Shown: positions 34,334 through 42,900, counted from the stretch's first letter. The stretch: DNA of 64,000 nucleotides from Bradyrhizobium sp. BTAi1 (GCF_000015165.1 NC_009485.1:6033501-6097500); one strand, 5' to 3'. Notes: generated by a model not told the origin, from the sequence alone. Made by a program: numbers and translations.

Positions 34334-34647
34334 CCCAGATCATCGCTGGTACGAAGACGGAATTCGCGATTGATCCCGACATCCTCGCGCTGTTGCCCAG
34401 GCAGGGCTGCATCGAGTTGCAGCATGATGCGGCAGGCAAGGTCCATCACTTCCACACCCACCCGGTCGACGAAATCCTCGTGGTGATCCGAGGCCGGCTG
34501 ACCTTCCGATGGGAGGGCGGCGAACGCATCTGCACTGCTGGCGACAAGATCCTGCTGCCGGCCGGGACGCTCCACGAATCGGAAGCCCTTGACGACGCAA
34601 TCTACGCGATTGCGACGCAGACTCCCGCAGCCGACGCGAGCAATTAG
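34330..34647 (+). CDS. Cupin-domain protein
   Basis: The 105-residue single-domain cupin has motif 1 (HHFHTHPVDEILVVIRG, with metal-ligand His residues and a Glu) and motif 2 (DKILLPAGTLHES). A mononuclear metal site is therefore likely. It is translationally coupled to the YcgG-like gene. Small cupins often catalyse a rearrangement or protect an intermediate; in SznF of streptozotocin biosynthesis a cupin domain converts an N-hydroxylated arginine derivative to an N-nitroso product. Whether this one does similar chemistry is open. Confidence 0.8.
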   Translation: MTQIIAGTKTEFAIDPDILALLPRQGCIELQHDAAGKVHHFHTHPVDEILVVIRGRLTFRWEGGERICTAGDKILLPAGTLHESEALDDAIYAIATQTPAADASN

Positions 34648-34658
34648 GGAATGTGAGG

Positions 34659-34847
34659 TCAGGACAGGGGACGATCGGTTTCCGAGTTGTGCTCCGAGGT
34701 GAGCCGCTCGACCAGTTCGACGACTTCGATGCGCTGGCCCGGAGCCAGCTTCAGGAACGCCTTCAACAGTCGAAGGCTTTCCACGGCATCGCTCGATGGG
34801 GCTCCGAGCTTCGCGTGCAGCTCCGCGATGAGAGTGGGATTCTTCAT
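34659..34847 (-). CDS. Small hypothetical protein
   Basis: A 62-residue helical protein from ATG 34847 (MKNPTLIAELHAKLG). It converges on the cupin gene and is divergent from the small gene at 34873. No family recognised. Confidence 0.45.
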   Translation of the reverse strand: MKNPTLIAELHAKLGAPSSDAVESLRLLKAFLKLAPGQRIEVVELVERLTSEHNSETDRPLS

Positions 34848-34872
34848 CTCGCACCTATAACAGGAAACAACT

Positions 34873-35058
34873 ATGGCAGTCCTAAGCAAACGAGAAGGCC
34901 TTGCACGCAAGGTAGATACTGCAGCAATCGAAGCTGAAAGTCTTGGTCTGACGACAGCGACCCTAATCCTCAGAATGGCCCGCCTGGAAATCGACCGCGC
35001 GGAACCCGACGAGGTTGAAAGTATGCCAGCGAACAACTCCTGCAGCAAGCCGAACTGA
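34873..35058 (+). CDS. Small hypothetical protein
   Basis: A 61-residue protein with AGGAAAC 5 bp before ATG 34873. It is charged and helical (SKREGLARKVDTAAIEAESL, then MARLEIDRAEPDEVES). Function unknown. Confidence 0.45.
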   Translation: MAVLSKREGLARKVDTAAIEAESLGLTTATLILRMARLEIDRAEPDEVESMPANNSCSKPN

Positions 35059-35283
35059 CCAGGTGGTCGATTTCGGCGGCACAATTTGAGCGTTTTGGCA
35101 GTTTCTGATCGCCGATGCCAGCGAAAATGGTCGATTACCGAACCAGGAAGGGGAAATCCGGCGGAGGTAAGCTTGTCCTCCGCATTAGAGGTCTTCTATA
35201 GTTTACGCGCGAAGACAATGGGTTGCGGATCCGCCGCTGCGTTCCACAGCCTGATTTCTCGCGGATAAGGCGGCAGGAAGACC

Positions 35284-35517
35284 ATGCAAACATATTATTT
35301 TGACATGAAGGACGGCATTCCGACCCGAGACAGAACCGGCCTCGAGTTTGCCACGCGCGCGGGAGCCATCGAGCACAGCCGGGATCTGGCCCGGCGGCTA
35401 CGCCACGATCCCCGCATCACGGATCGGCGGTTGTCGATTGTTGTTGTTGACGAATCCGGCGCCGAAATCCACCGAGAGCCGGTCTATCCCGCTGTCGTCA
35501 AGGCCAGCCTCTCCTGA
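35284..35517 (+). CDS. DUF6894-type small protein
   Basis: The 77-residue protein fits the DUF6894 plan of rhizobia: an aromatic first strand (MQTYYFDMKDG), then DRTGLEFATRAGAIEHSRDLARRL and a closing strand IVVVDESGAEIHREPV. Such proteins occur in many copies in Bradyrhizobium and their role is unknown. Confidence 0.75.
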   Translation: MQTYYFDMKDGIPTRDRTGLEFATRAGAIEHSRDLARRLRHDPRITDRRLSIVVVDESGAEIHREPVYPAVVKASLS

Positions 35518-35689
35518 TTTGAGCTGGACGCCGGAGACGTCCGTCCCTGCGGAGCTGTATTCCACTTTCGGTCTACGTAACGTATTATCCACAACTTTTA
35601 AGCGCAGAAGCTGCGTGGCCCCGCTTCGTCCATTCGCTGCCTGCGCTGATCTCTTGCGAACCGGCCGCGCGTAATCCATCGCCGCCCGC

Positions 35690-36745
35690 TCATTGCTGCT
35701 TCTCCCAGAATGAGAGCAATCCCTGGGAGGCGGAGCCGCCGATCACACAGGGAATTCCGACCGCCACCTGTCCGAGCGCGGCTGCAGAGACGCAGCCCAG
35801 CGCCAGAGCCCCTACCCCCAGCTGGCCCCAGAAGTCCATGTTGCGGCGCGCATCCGACCCCTTGGTCTTGAGCTCCTCGACCGCAGCCACGGCATCCTTG
35901 CGAACAGCACCGAGCTGAACCGTATCGGCCGCTTCGACGACTTCGGCCAGCGGCGCCTTGATCGGCGCCGATTGTCGCGCCAGCTCGCCGCGCAGATAGT
36001 CCCGCAAGGCTGCATCCCGTACCGAGTAGCTGGCGAGCGTATAACGCGCCATGCTGCCGATCGTCAGCTTATCGACGGTGTCGCGGCTCTTCGACCACGG
36101 CAGCATCTGCACGATGCGCTGAATCGGCACGTACGAGCCGGTGGCGAAGTAGTAGCCCCAGAGAATATCGAGCAGATCCTGGTGGGTCGCATAGCTCAAC
36201 CTTGTATCGAGCTTGCGCTCCTCCTTCTTGAACGGGTTCTGCGTGATCGCGCCCCGCAGCTTGTCCATCATCCCTGGCTTGGCTTCCTCGAGCGGAATCT
36301 CCAGCAAGGTCTGCTGCGCGCCGCTGAGATAGCCTTCGATCATGACGCGGCGCCCCGGCATCTTCGGCGCGATCTTGCGCATGAGATTGCGCCAATCCGG
36401 CAGACCGGAATAGGCGATCGCCCGAACGATCACCCACTCGTCCTCCGGAGGAACGGGAAAGAAACTGTTGACGAGCTGCTCGGCCTTGGCGGGATTGGAA
36501 CCGATGGCGCCGGCGATGAAGCCGAGGTAGATGCCTGCGTTCTCAGGTTCCTTGAAAGTCTGGGAATGAAACATCACACGGACGGCAGCCGGCACGTGAG
36601 CGTAATCCGGCTTGGTCCGATAATTGTAGATCCATTGCTGGACGACGGCGAGCGACGTCTGCGGATCGATCTCCGGTGCCGCCGCAGCAGCAAGAGCCGA
36701 TTGCACGAAGCTACAAAGGATAAGGGCCAGCGCGATCACTCGCAT
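35690..36745 (-). CDS. Exported hypothetical protein
   Basis: The start is ATG 36745, where the signal peptide begins (MRVIALALILCSFVQSALA); the frame continues to 36817. The ~330-residue mature protein is largely helical, with PEDEWVIVRAIAYSGLPDW in the middle and a hydrophobic C-terminal segment (LGVGALALGCVSAAALGQVAVG) that may anchor it. No family recognised. It is divergent from the BamA-like gene, 220 bp between starts, so the two could share regulation. Confidence 0.65.
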   Translation of the reverse strand: MRVIALALILCSFVQSALAAAAAPEIDPQTSLAVVQQWIYNYRTKPDYAHVPAAVRVMFHSQTFKEPENAGIYLGFIAGAIGSNPAKAEQLVNSFFPVPPEDEWVIVRAIAYSGLPDWRNLMRKIAPKMPGRRVMIEGYLSGAQQTLLEIPLEEAKPGMMDKLRGAITQNPFKKEERKLDTRLSYATHQDLLDILWGYYFATGSYVPIQRIVQMLPWSKSRDTVDKLTIGSMARYTLASYSVRDAALRDYLRGELARQSAPIKAPLAEVVEAADTVQLGAVRKDAVAAVEELKTKGSDARRNMDFWGQLGVGALALGCVSAAALGQVAVGIPCVIGGSASQGLLSFWEKQQ

Positions 36746-36965
36746 TGTCTGCTCCCGATATCTGCTCACAATGACATGCGCCACAATCAGCATCTGCAGA
36801 TCCGGACGCATGAGCAAAGCAGCAATCCTGTGGATCGACTCTGCGTCCTTTCTGCGACGTCCAGAGCTTCACATTCGCGCGAACCGTCCCTCGCGGGACG
36901 ACAGACCAACAACTCACCACCACCGCGACATGATTTTGCCCTCCGCCCGCACTTGCATCCGGGCG

Positions 36966-39314
36966 ATGGACGAGCTCGCAGCGATGACAGCGGACAACTC
37001 CGGACGCACCGGACGGCGCGGCCTCGACGCAGTTCGTAGGCACCTGCTGCCCATCGCGGTCTCGGTCCTGATATCGGCGATCTCGGCCCATGCGGCCACG
37101 GAGACGCTTGCCGTGCTGGGCAACCACCGGATCGATGCCGATACGGTGCGCGCCTACTTCCATGCCGACGCCAACGGTCACTACGACGCCGCCGCGCTGG
37201 ATTCCGGTCTGAAAAGCCTGGTCGCAACCGGCCTGTTCGAGGACGTGCGGATCGACCGCGCCGATGGGCGTATCGCAGTGCGCGTCTCGGAGGCACAGGT
37301 GCTTGATCGCGTCGCCTTCGAGGGTAACAAGAAGGTGAAAGACGCCGAGCTCTCGGCCGCAGTGCAGTCAAAACCGCGAGCTGGACTGCAGCGCGCAACC
37401 GTGCAGGGCGACGTGGCTCGCATCATCGAAGCCTATCACCGTGTCGGACGCGACGACGTCCGTGTCGTCCCCGAGATCATCGATCGCGGCAATGAACGCG
37501 TCGACTTGGTGTTCACGATCACGGAGGGCAAGAAAACGCCCGTCCGAAGCGTCAGTTTTATCGGCAATCATGCCTATGGCGCGCGACAATTGCAGGCCGT
37601 CATCAAGACATCGGCGACGCACCTGTTGAGCTTTGTCACCGGCGGCGACGTCTATGACCCCGACCGGATCAATGCGGATCGCGAACAGCTGCGGCAATAT
37701 TATCGAAATCACGGCTATGCCGATGCCGAGGTGACGAGCGTCAATGTCGATTATGACCGAGCGACCAGCGGCTTCGATGTGACATTCGCGATCGAGGAAG
37801 GTCCCCCCTATCGGTTCGGCGCGATCGAGTTGTCGTGCAACGTCCCGGAGCTGAACTGCGAACGCTTGCGTTCCCTGCTGCTGGCGCAGGAGGGTGACGT
37901 TTTCGACGACGGCAAGCTCGTCAAAACGACGGAAGCGGTGACGGCGGAGCTCGGCAGGATCGGCTTTCCCTTTGCGCAGGTCGAGCCGGTCATTTTGCGC
38001 AATCCTGCCGCCCATCTCGCCGGCGTCCGCTTTCAGGTCGACCAGGGGCGGCGCACTTATGTCGAGCGGATCGAGATTCATGGCAATTCGCGCACACGCG
38101 ACGACGTCGTGCGGCGCGAGTTCGATTTCAGCGAGGGCGACGCCTACAACAAGACGCTCATCGACCGCGCCGAGCGGCGCTTGAGGAATCTGAACTACTT
38201 CAAGACGGTCAAGATCTCCTCGACGCAGGGGTCGTCCCGCGATCGCGTCGTCCTTGACGTCGAAGTGGTCGACCAGGCGACAGGCGACTTCAACGTGTCC
38301 GGCGGCTATTCCAACACCGATGGCCTGCTCGCGGAAGTCAAGATCGGCGATCGCAACGTGCTTGGAACGGGCAACACGGCGCAGGCGGCGTTCACCTATG
38401 GCCAATTCGCGCGCGGCGCCAATCTGTCATTCACCTCTCCCTATGCTCTGGGACGCACGACGCCCGGGATCGAACTGTTCGCGCGGCAAAGCGCAGCCAC
38501 CACGTTTCAAGCCTTCGGCAGCAATACCTATGGCGGCGCGCTGACGCTTGGCATGCCGGTGAGCGAGCAAACCGCCATCCTCTGGCGCTATTCGCTATAC
38601 GACCAGAACGTCGTCCTCTCCCCTGGCACGAATCCGGCCGCGGTGTCGCCGGCCGTCCGACAGGCCGCCGCCGCTGGCCGGCAGTTGGTGTCGCAACTTG
38701 GGCATACCGTCACTTACAGCACGCTCGACAACAACAAGATCCCGACCAACGGCATCCGCTCGCAACTGAGCCAGGATCTCGCCGGCCTCGGCGGCGACGT
38801 GCGCTTTCTGCGGACCACCGAGGATGTCCGCTACTATCGATCGATCAACAACGACCTGACCGGCATGGTGCGCGCGCAAGGGGGTTATATCACCGGCTGG
38901 GGCGGTCGGCAGGCGCCCCTTCTCAACAGCTTCTTCGGCGGCCCGACCATGGTGCGCGGCTTCGCGCCTGGCGGCTTCGGCCCCCGTGATCTCACCGCCG
39001 GCTCGACGCGGGACAATGTCGGCGGCAGCGTCTATTGGGCGACCACCGCCGAGCTGCAAAGCAACATTCCGGGGCTGCCGCAGGAGTACGGCCTGCGCGC
39101 ATCGGCCTTCGTCGACGCTGGAACCGTGTTCGGCTATCGCGGCCCGACCCAGAACCTGCAGGTCGCAAACAAGAACGTCATTCGCTCATCGGTCGGTGTC
39201 GGGATGACCTGGGCGTCCCCGTTCGGACCGCTGACGGTCGACTACGCGGTGCCGCTGAGCAAGGCCGCCTACGACGTCGTCCAGCCGCTGCGCTTCAGCG
39301 CCGGCGGCTTCTGA
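36966..39314 (+). CDS. BamA-like outer-membrane protein (orphan paralogue)
   Basis: The ~782-residue protein has a signal peptide (HLLPIAVSVLISAISAHA), five POTRA-like repeats (for example AFEGNKKVKDAELSAAV and IEIHGNSRTRDDVVRREF) and a C-terminal 16-stranded Omp85 barrel. The VRGF motif of the lid loop is present (MVRGFAPGGFG), and the chain ends in Phe, the outer-membrane insertion signal. ATG 36966 is chosen over distant upstream starts; ATG 36984 is also possible. Canonical bamA lies in an rseP-bamA-lpxD-fabZ-lpxA cluster; none of these is here, so this is probably a second, specialised paralogue. It may assemble a subset of outer-membrane proteins. Confidence 0.88.
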   Translation: MDELAAMTADNSGRTGRRGLDAVRRHLLPIAVSVLISAISAHAATETLAVLGNHRIDADTVRAYFHADANGHYDAAALDSGLKSLVATGLFEDVRIDRADGRIAVRVSEAQVLDRVAFEGNKKVKDAELSAAVQSKPRAGLQRATVQGDVARIIEAYHRVGRDDVRVVPEIIDRGNERVDLVFTITEGKKTPVRSVSFIGNHAYGARQLQAVIKTSATHLLSFVTGGDVYDPDRINADREQLRQYYRNHGYADAEVTSVNVDYDRATSGFDVTFAIEEGPPYRFGAIELSCNVPELNCERLRSLLLAQEGDVFDDGKLVKTTEAVTAELGRIGFPFAQVEPVILRNPAAHLAGVRFQVDQGRRTYVERIEIHGNSRTRDDVVRREFDFSEGDAYNKTLIDRAERRLRNLNYFKTVKISSTQGSSRDRVVLDVEVVDQATGDFNVSGGYSNTDGLLAEVKIGDRNVLGTGNTAQAAFTYGQFARGANLSFTSPYALGRTTPGIELFARQSAATTFQAFGSNTYGGALTLGMPVSEQTAILWRYSLYDQNVVLSPGTNPAAVSPAVRQAAAAGRQLVSQLGHTVTYSTLDNNKIPTNGIRSQLSQDLAGLGGDVRFLRTTEDVRYYRSINNDLTGMVRAQGGYITGWGGRQAPLLNSFFGGPTMVRGFAPGGFGPRDLTAGSTRDNVGGSVYWATTAELQSNIPGLPQEYGLRASAFVDAGTVFGYRGPTQNLQVANKNVIRSSVGVGMTWASPFGPLTVDYAVPLSKAAYDVVQPLRFSAGGF

Positions 39315-39379
39315 GGCCTGGCCGCTTCCCCCCGACAAAGCCCACAAACGCCGGCGCGAATCGTCCCGCCGGGCGAAGC

Positions 39380-39814
39380 TCAGTACGGCTGATAATAGTG
39401 GACGCGCGGCCCGTAATAAGGATGGCCGTAATAGGGATGGCCATAATAAGGACGGGGCGCGTAGTAGACCGGTGGAGGCCCGTAATAACCCGGTCCCGCA
39501 TAGTATCCCGGCCCGCCGTAGTAGTAATCGTCATCATGCTGATGCGCGGCGATTGCACCGATCGTTCCGATCATCGCGCCCATGATGGCGAGGCCGGCTG
39601 CGGGATTGCCGTGGTAGTGGCGACGATAACGCCGGCGCGCGCTGAAATCGGTCGCATCGCTCGACGTCGCATGCGTGAGCATCTGTCTGCTGGCCAATCC
39701 CGACGACCGCGCGAGCACGGTCGTCGGCTCGACCGTCGTCGCGATCAGCATCGCCATGGCCGCGAGTCCGATCCTTCGCCCGGCAGGCCTCAACCGAAAT
39801 TGTCCGTTGACCAT
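39380..39814 (-). CDS. Exported Tyr/Gly/Pro-rich repeat protein
   Basis: ATG 39814 follows GGGGGA at good spacing. The 144-residue product has a signal-like N-terminus (RRIGLAAMAMLIATTVEP), a Gly/Ala helix with GMIG-type small residues (AAGLAIMGAMIGTIGAI), and a C-terminal ~50 residues dominated by Tyr, Gly and Pro with repeats PYYGHPYYGHPYYGP. The repeats are encoded by 15-bp units. Similar Tyr-rich exported proteins are common in Bradyrhizobium; function unknown. Confidence 0.65.
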   Translation of the reverse strand: MVNGQFRLRPAGRRIGLAAMAMLIATTVEPTTVLARSSGLASRQMLTHATSSDATDFSARRRYRRHYHGNPAAGLAIMGAMIGTIGAIAAHQHDDDYYYGGPGYYAGPGYYGPPPVYYAPRPYYGHPYYGHPYYGPRVHYYQPY

Positions 39815-40073
39815 GTGATCCCCCGTCTCTTCCTTCTCCCAATCAAACAAGGCGGAGAGCGTAGCGTCAACCAGGGTTTTTGAGTCGGTGGTCAAGCAAG
39901 TGCCGTCGGGCACGATTTTTTCATAGACCCACAAGGGTGCTTAGACGCCGCAGCACGCGTTCGGTTCATTGTTGGAGCGCAGCAATTTTTCACGAACCAA
40001 CTGCGCCGCATCGGAAACCAATGCTTGCACGCTCAAGCCCCTATCCGATGAGCCACTGCCGACAGGAGACGCG

Positions 40074-40430
40074 ATGACTTCACGACTGCAAAGCTTGATA
40101 TTCGCCGCCCTCGCCATGCTGACCGTTCCCGCGGCAACGGCGATCGCTGACGAGAACAAGATCTCGCTGTTCAAAGTGGTGACCGTCAAGGACGAGATCG
40201 TCATCGGGCTCAGCTCCGAGGAGATGAGAACGATTGGCGGAAGCGACGCCGGCGCTATCGCGCACGCATTGGCGCAGAAAGGCGATCTCACGGCTTGGCA
40301 ATACAACGTGCACCGCGGGCCGAATGGTGAGCTGCAGATGACCCCCTCTGCCAAGATTGCGCTGCTCGCCCATGCGTCGCTGCGGATCGAGCCCTATAGC
40401 ACCGCTTACATCGCGGCGCCGCACCCTTGA
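40074..40430 (+). CDS. Small exported hypothetical protein
   Basis: The 118-residue protein starts at ATG 40074 with AGGAGA upstream. It has a signal peptide ending near IADEN and a compact alpha/beta mature domain (FKVVTVKDEIVIGLSSEEM). No family recognised. A hairpin terminator follows at 40449. Confidence 0.65.
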   Translation: MTSRLQSLIFAALAMLTVPAATAIADENKISLFKVVTVKDEIVIGLSSEEMRTIGGSDAGAIAHALAQKGDLTAWQYNVHRGPNGELQMTPSAKIALLAHASLRIEPYSTAYIAAPHP

Positions 40431-40448
40431 CCCGAGAAGCACGGCCAG

Positions 40449-40478
40449 CGCTCGCGGCCCAGGATCATGCCGCGAGCG
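40449..40478. terminator. Hairpin terminator between convergent genes
   Basis: CGCTCGCGGC pairs perfectly with GCCGCGAGCG over a 10-base loop. It lies between the exported protein gene and the convergent gene at 40492. Confidence 0.6.
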
Positions 40479-40491
40479 TTGCCGGCTGCTG

Positions 40492-41097
40492 CTAACACGG
40501 CGGGTCGGCGCGATGCCTCGATTGCAGCGGGTGACCGTTCGCCCTGGAAATGCGTTCATTGGACATTCCATAGAGCACGGCCAGCCGATCGAGGCATTCC
40601 TTGAACCGGCGCGCGAAATAGTCGTTCCAGCGCTGGCTGGACAGCCCCCGCTTGTGCCCGACCTGCTCCATCGTAAGGCCATGCACCAGGATGTCATGGA
40701 CGATCGCCGCCCCGTCCGCGCCGAGTTCGCGCTCGGCCCGGTTCAGCCGGACCATCGCCTGTCGCTGACCTTCGGTCACGAGCTCGCGGCCCTGCGCGCC
40801 GTCGACATGATCACGCGAGGGGTCAATGGCCTGAGGTCCCCGCTCCGCCCGCTCCCAATCGTTCTGGAAGGCGCGTCCCGACCGATATTGCGCTTCGTCC
40901 AGCTGCTTGTGCGCGTGCAGGCGGCCGAGCGGATCGTTGCGGACCGATCGGAGCGCAACGATTTTCTCGCCTGGCTCGCGCGCAAAAGGATCGTCGATCT
41001 CGACCGCGACCACCTCCGCATTCCTGGGCAGGTCAAGCGCGCGACGGTCGTGGCTCTTCGAGATGCGAATCGACTTGTTGCGTTTCGGACGCGCCAT
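40492..41097 (-). CDS. Conserved hypothetical protein, possibly DNA-binding
   Basis: The 201-residue protein begins MARPKRNKSIRISKSHDRR and has an EIDDPFAREPGEKIVALRS block, then a central helical region (YRSGRAFQNDWERAERGPQAIDPSR) and a C-terminal part (VHDILVHGLTMEQVGHKRGL) that reads like a helix-turn-helix of sigma-factor region-4 type. Similar proteins occur next to gcrA and repressor genes in rhizobial genomes, often with prophage remnants. It lies behind gcrA in the same direction. DNA binding is inferred from pattern. Confidence 0.6.
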   Translation of the reverse strand: MARPKRNKSIRISKSHDRRALDLPRNAEVVAVEIDDPFAREPGEKIVALRSVRNDPLGRLHAHKQLDEAQYRSGRAFQNDWERAERGPQAIDPSRDHVDGAQGRELVTEGQRQAMVRLNRAERELGADGAAIVHDILVHGLTMEQVGHKRGLSSQRWNDYFARRFKECLDRLAVLYGMSNERISRANGHPLQSRHRADPPC

Positions 41098-41150
41098 ATT
41101 CCGTCTCCGTCATGCTGGTTGAAATCATGTCTGGTCAGTTGCACGTGTGA

Positions 41151-41687
41151 TCACGCAGCCGCCACGAGCCGCAGCACCAAAGGGCCTGTCGGACGCTCGG
41201 CCGTGACCTCCGGGTTGCGGGTGAGATGAAAATGCGGGGTGCAGTAGCTTGCGCCGGGCTGCCGCGGATGACCGCAGAACGTGATGGGGTCGTCGTCCCG
41301 GTCGCCGCCATAGGGATAGCGGCAGTCGCCGGCCTCGAGTTGCTCGAACGAGAGCAACCTGGGACTGATGCCGACGCAGCGAAGCCGGACTGGCGCCGGC
41401 GCTGCCGCGGGGGCAGGCCTGACAACCTGATCTCTGGTTGCCGGGTCCGCAGCACGCCCGCCGGTTCCCGCGGCGACAGATCGCGGTCTGGGTTCGGGAG
41501 CGCGAGCCGCTTGCCGGACCACCGGCGCGAGCCCCATTCGCTTGCCCCGGCCAAGCGTCGCATTGCGCGTATAGGTGGTACCGAATTGTGCATTCAGGGC
41601 CCGCGCAATCTCGGCATAAGACAGTCCTTTGGCGTGAAGGTCACGCAACACCATTGAATGTTGATCGGGCCAATCGGTGGACTGCAT
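41151..41687 (-). CDS. GcrA-family cell-cycle regulator
   Basis: The 178-residue protein from ATG 41687 carries the GcrA plan: an N-terminal DNA-binding region (DLHAKGLSYAEIARALNAQF, then RNATLGRGKRMGL), a variable Pro/Ala linker, and a C-terminal RNA-polymerase-interacting part with the conserved GDCRYPYGG, ITFCGHP and SYCTPH elements. GcrA associates with sigma-70 at methylated promoters in alphaproteobacteria. This copy is divergent from a CI-like repressor and shares its operator region, so it may be an accessory, phage-linked GcrA rather than the master regulator. Confidence 0.82.
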   Translation of the reverse strand: MQSTDWPDQHSMVLRDLHAKGLSYAEIARALNAQFGTTYTRNATLGRGKRMGLAPVVRQAARAPEPRPRSVAAGTGGRAADPATRDQVVRPAPAAAPAPVRLRCVGISPRLLSFEQLEAGDCRYPYGGDRDDDPITFCGHPRQPGASYCTPHFHLTRNPEVTAERPTGPLVLRLVAAA

Positions 41688-41760
41688 TTTCGCCTCTTCG
41701 TCTGCGTGGGGAGGCCCGGAGCGGCATCGCCACTGCGCCTTCGCCCCGGACCGGCTCAAT

Positions 41761-41775
41761 TTCCGATATTCCGAA
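41761..41775. promoter_or_regulatory. Operator candidate O1 for the S24 repressor
   Basis: TTCCGATATTCCGAA, an imperfect 15-bp palindrome in the gcrA-repressor divergent region; its left half matches O2 and O3 half-sites. Confidence 0.45.
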
Positions 41776-41793
41776 CGAAAAGTCAAGCTTGAG

Positions 41794-41808
41794 TTCTGAT
41801 TATCGGAA
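41794..41808. promoter_or_regulatory. Operator candidate O2 for the S24 repressor
   Basis: TTCTGATTATCGGAA, a 15-bp palindrome with one mismatch between arms (TTCTGAT / ATCGGAA), 43 bp before the repressor start. It closely matches O3 at 42531-42545. Confidence 0.6.
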
Positions 41809-41850
41809 ACATATGATGCGCCATCGGATTCGCAACGGAGGTTTGGAGCC

Positions 41851-42471
41851 ATGTTGGACGTCGCCATGATCGAGCGTGCCCTGGAGAAGCCGGGGAAAAC
41901 GAAGGGAGGCCTGGCCCGCGCCATGGGCGTGCGGCCCGGGGCGGTCTCCGAGATCCTCGGGGGGCAACGGCTGATCAAAGCCGCCGAGATTCCCCTGATC
42001 ACGGAGTACCTGGAGCTGAACTCCGTTCCGATCATGGGACGGGTGGGCGCCGGCTCCGTCATCGAGCCGGAATATGAACAGGTGCCGGCGGAGGGACTCG
42101 GCGAGGTCGCCCTGCCTTTCCCGATTTCGGAAGAGACCATCGCGTTCGAAGTGTCCGGCGACTCGATGCTGCCGAAATATGAGAACGGCGACGTGATCGT
42201 GGTGTATCGCGAGCAGCGGCACCCGCTGTCGAGCTTCTACGGCGAGGAGGCCGTGGTGCGGCTCAAGACCGGCGAACGCTACCTGAAGACGATCGAGCGC
42301 GGCAAATCGTCAACCCTGGTCAATCTCAAGAGCTTCAACGCCAAGCCGATCCTGGGCGTCAAGCTGGACTGGATCGGCGAGATCTTTGTGACCCTGCCGC
42401 GCGGACAGATCCAGCGGATGCGGAGCAAATCGGCCGCCCGCGCCAGGGCGGCACGGTCGTCCAGCAAGTGA
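41851..42471 (+). CDS. CI/LexA-like repressor with S24 peptidase domain
   Basis: The 206-residue protein has an N-terminal helix-turn-helix (KGGLARAMGVRPGAVSEILGGQ) and a C-terminal S24-type domain: GRVGAGSVIEPE near the cleavage region, FEVSGDSMLPKYENGDVIVV with the nucleophile Ser, and VVRLKTGERYLKTI with the general-base Lys. Such repressors self-cleave when stimulated by RecA and then release their operators. Two operator-like palindromes lie in its promoter and a third before the gene at 42589. This suggests autoregulation plus control of gcrA and that gene. The ATG at 41851 follows GGAGG. Confidence 0.85.
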   Translation: MLDVAMIERALEKPGKTKGGLARAMGVRPGAVSEILGGQRLIKAAEIPLITEYLELNSVPIMGRVGAGSVIEPEYEQVPAEGLGEVALPFPISEETIAFEVSGDSMLPKYENGDVIVVYREQRHPLSSFYGEEAVVRLKTGERYLKTIERGKSSTLVNLKSFNAKPILGVKLDWIGEIFVTLPRGQIQRMRSKSAARARAARSSSK

Positions 42472-42530
42472 TGGCGGATTGATGCCGATAGCGAGGGCTT
42501 GAGCGCCGCCGGGGAACGCCATTGACATTT

Positions 42531-42545
42531 TTCTGTTTATCAGAA
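42531..42545. promoter_or_regulatory. Operator candidate O3 upstream of the gene at 42589
   Basis: TTCTGTTTATCAGAA, a 15-bp near-palindrome (arms TTCTGTT / ATCAGAA) that shares the TTCYG-TTATCRGAA pattern with O2. It lies 43 bp before the next start, the same distance as O2 from the repressor start. Confidence 0.6.
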
Positions 42546-42588
42546 ATAATATCGCTCCAGGATATGGCGGACCCCGAGGCGGCGCTGC

Positions 42589-42900
42589 ATGCAATATTTC
42601 GTCGTGATGATCGACTACGGCCGTCGTGGACGGGAGGCCGTGGTCGATCCTGAGATGACCCGGCGCGAGGTGATTGCACGGGTCGCGTCGGGAGAATTTG
42701 CGAATATCAGTTTCATTCACGAGATCCGCGACCACGCGGTGGAGGACATCACTGCGGACGTGATGGCACAGGCTGCCGTCCCCGAACTCGACGAAGCAAC
42801 GATCGACATGCAGGCCGCGCAGTTCGACCACCGCCGCGACCTGCGCAAGCACGAGCAGGTCCGAGCGAGGATGCCGCCCTCATCCTTCGACCAGAGCTGA
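42589..42900 (+). CDS. Hypothetical protein under the repressor operator
   Basis: The 103-residue protein begins MQYFVVMIDYGRRGREAVVDP and continues with TRREVIARVASGEFANISFIHEI, an alpha/beta small domain. No family recognised. The O3 palindrome in its promoter ties it to the S24 repressor, so it may be induced by DNA damage. A strong binding site is not evident, but GAGGCGG lies just upstream. Confidence 0.6.
   Translation: MQYFVVMIDYGRRGREAVVDPEMTRREVIARVASGEFANISFIHEIRDHAVEDITADVMAQAAVPELDEATIDMQAAQFDHRRDLRKHEQVRARMPPSSFDQS

Noticed and set aside
39380..39480. CRISPR-like short repeats
   Set aside because: The 15-bp repeats are in-frame codons of a Tyr/Gly/Pro-rich protein tail, not a repeat-spacer array.
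41761..41808. LexA operator of alphaproteobacteria
   Set aside because: The pattern GTTC-N7-GTTC is absent; the palindromes fit the local S24 repressor better.
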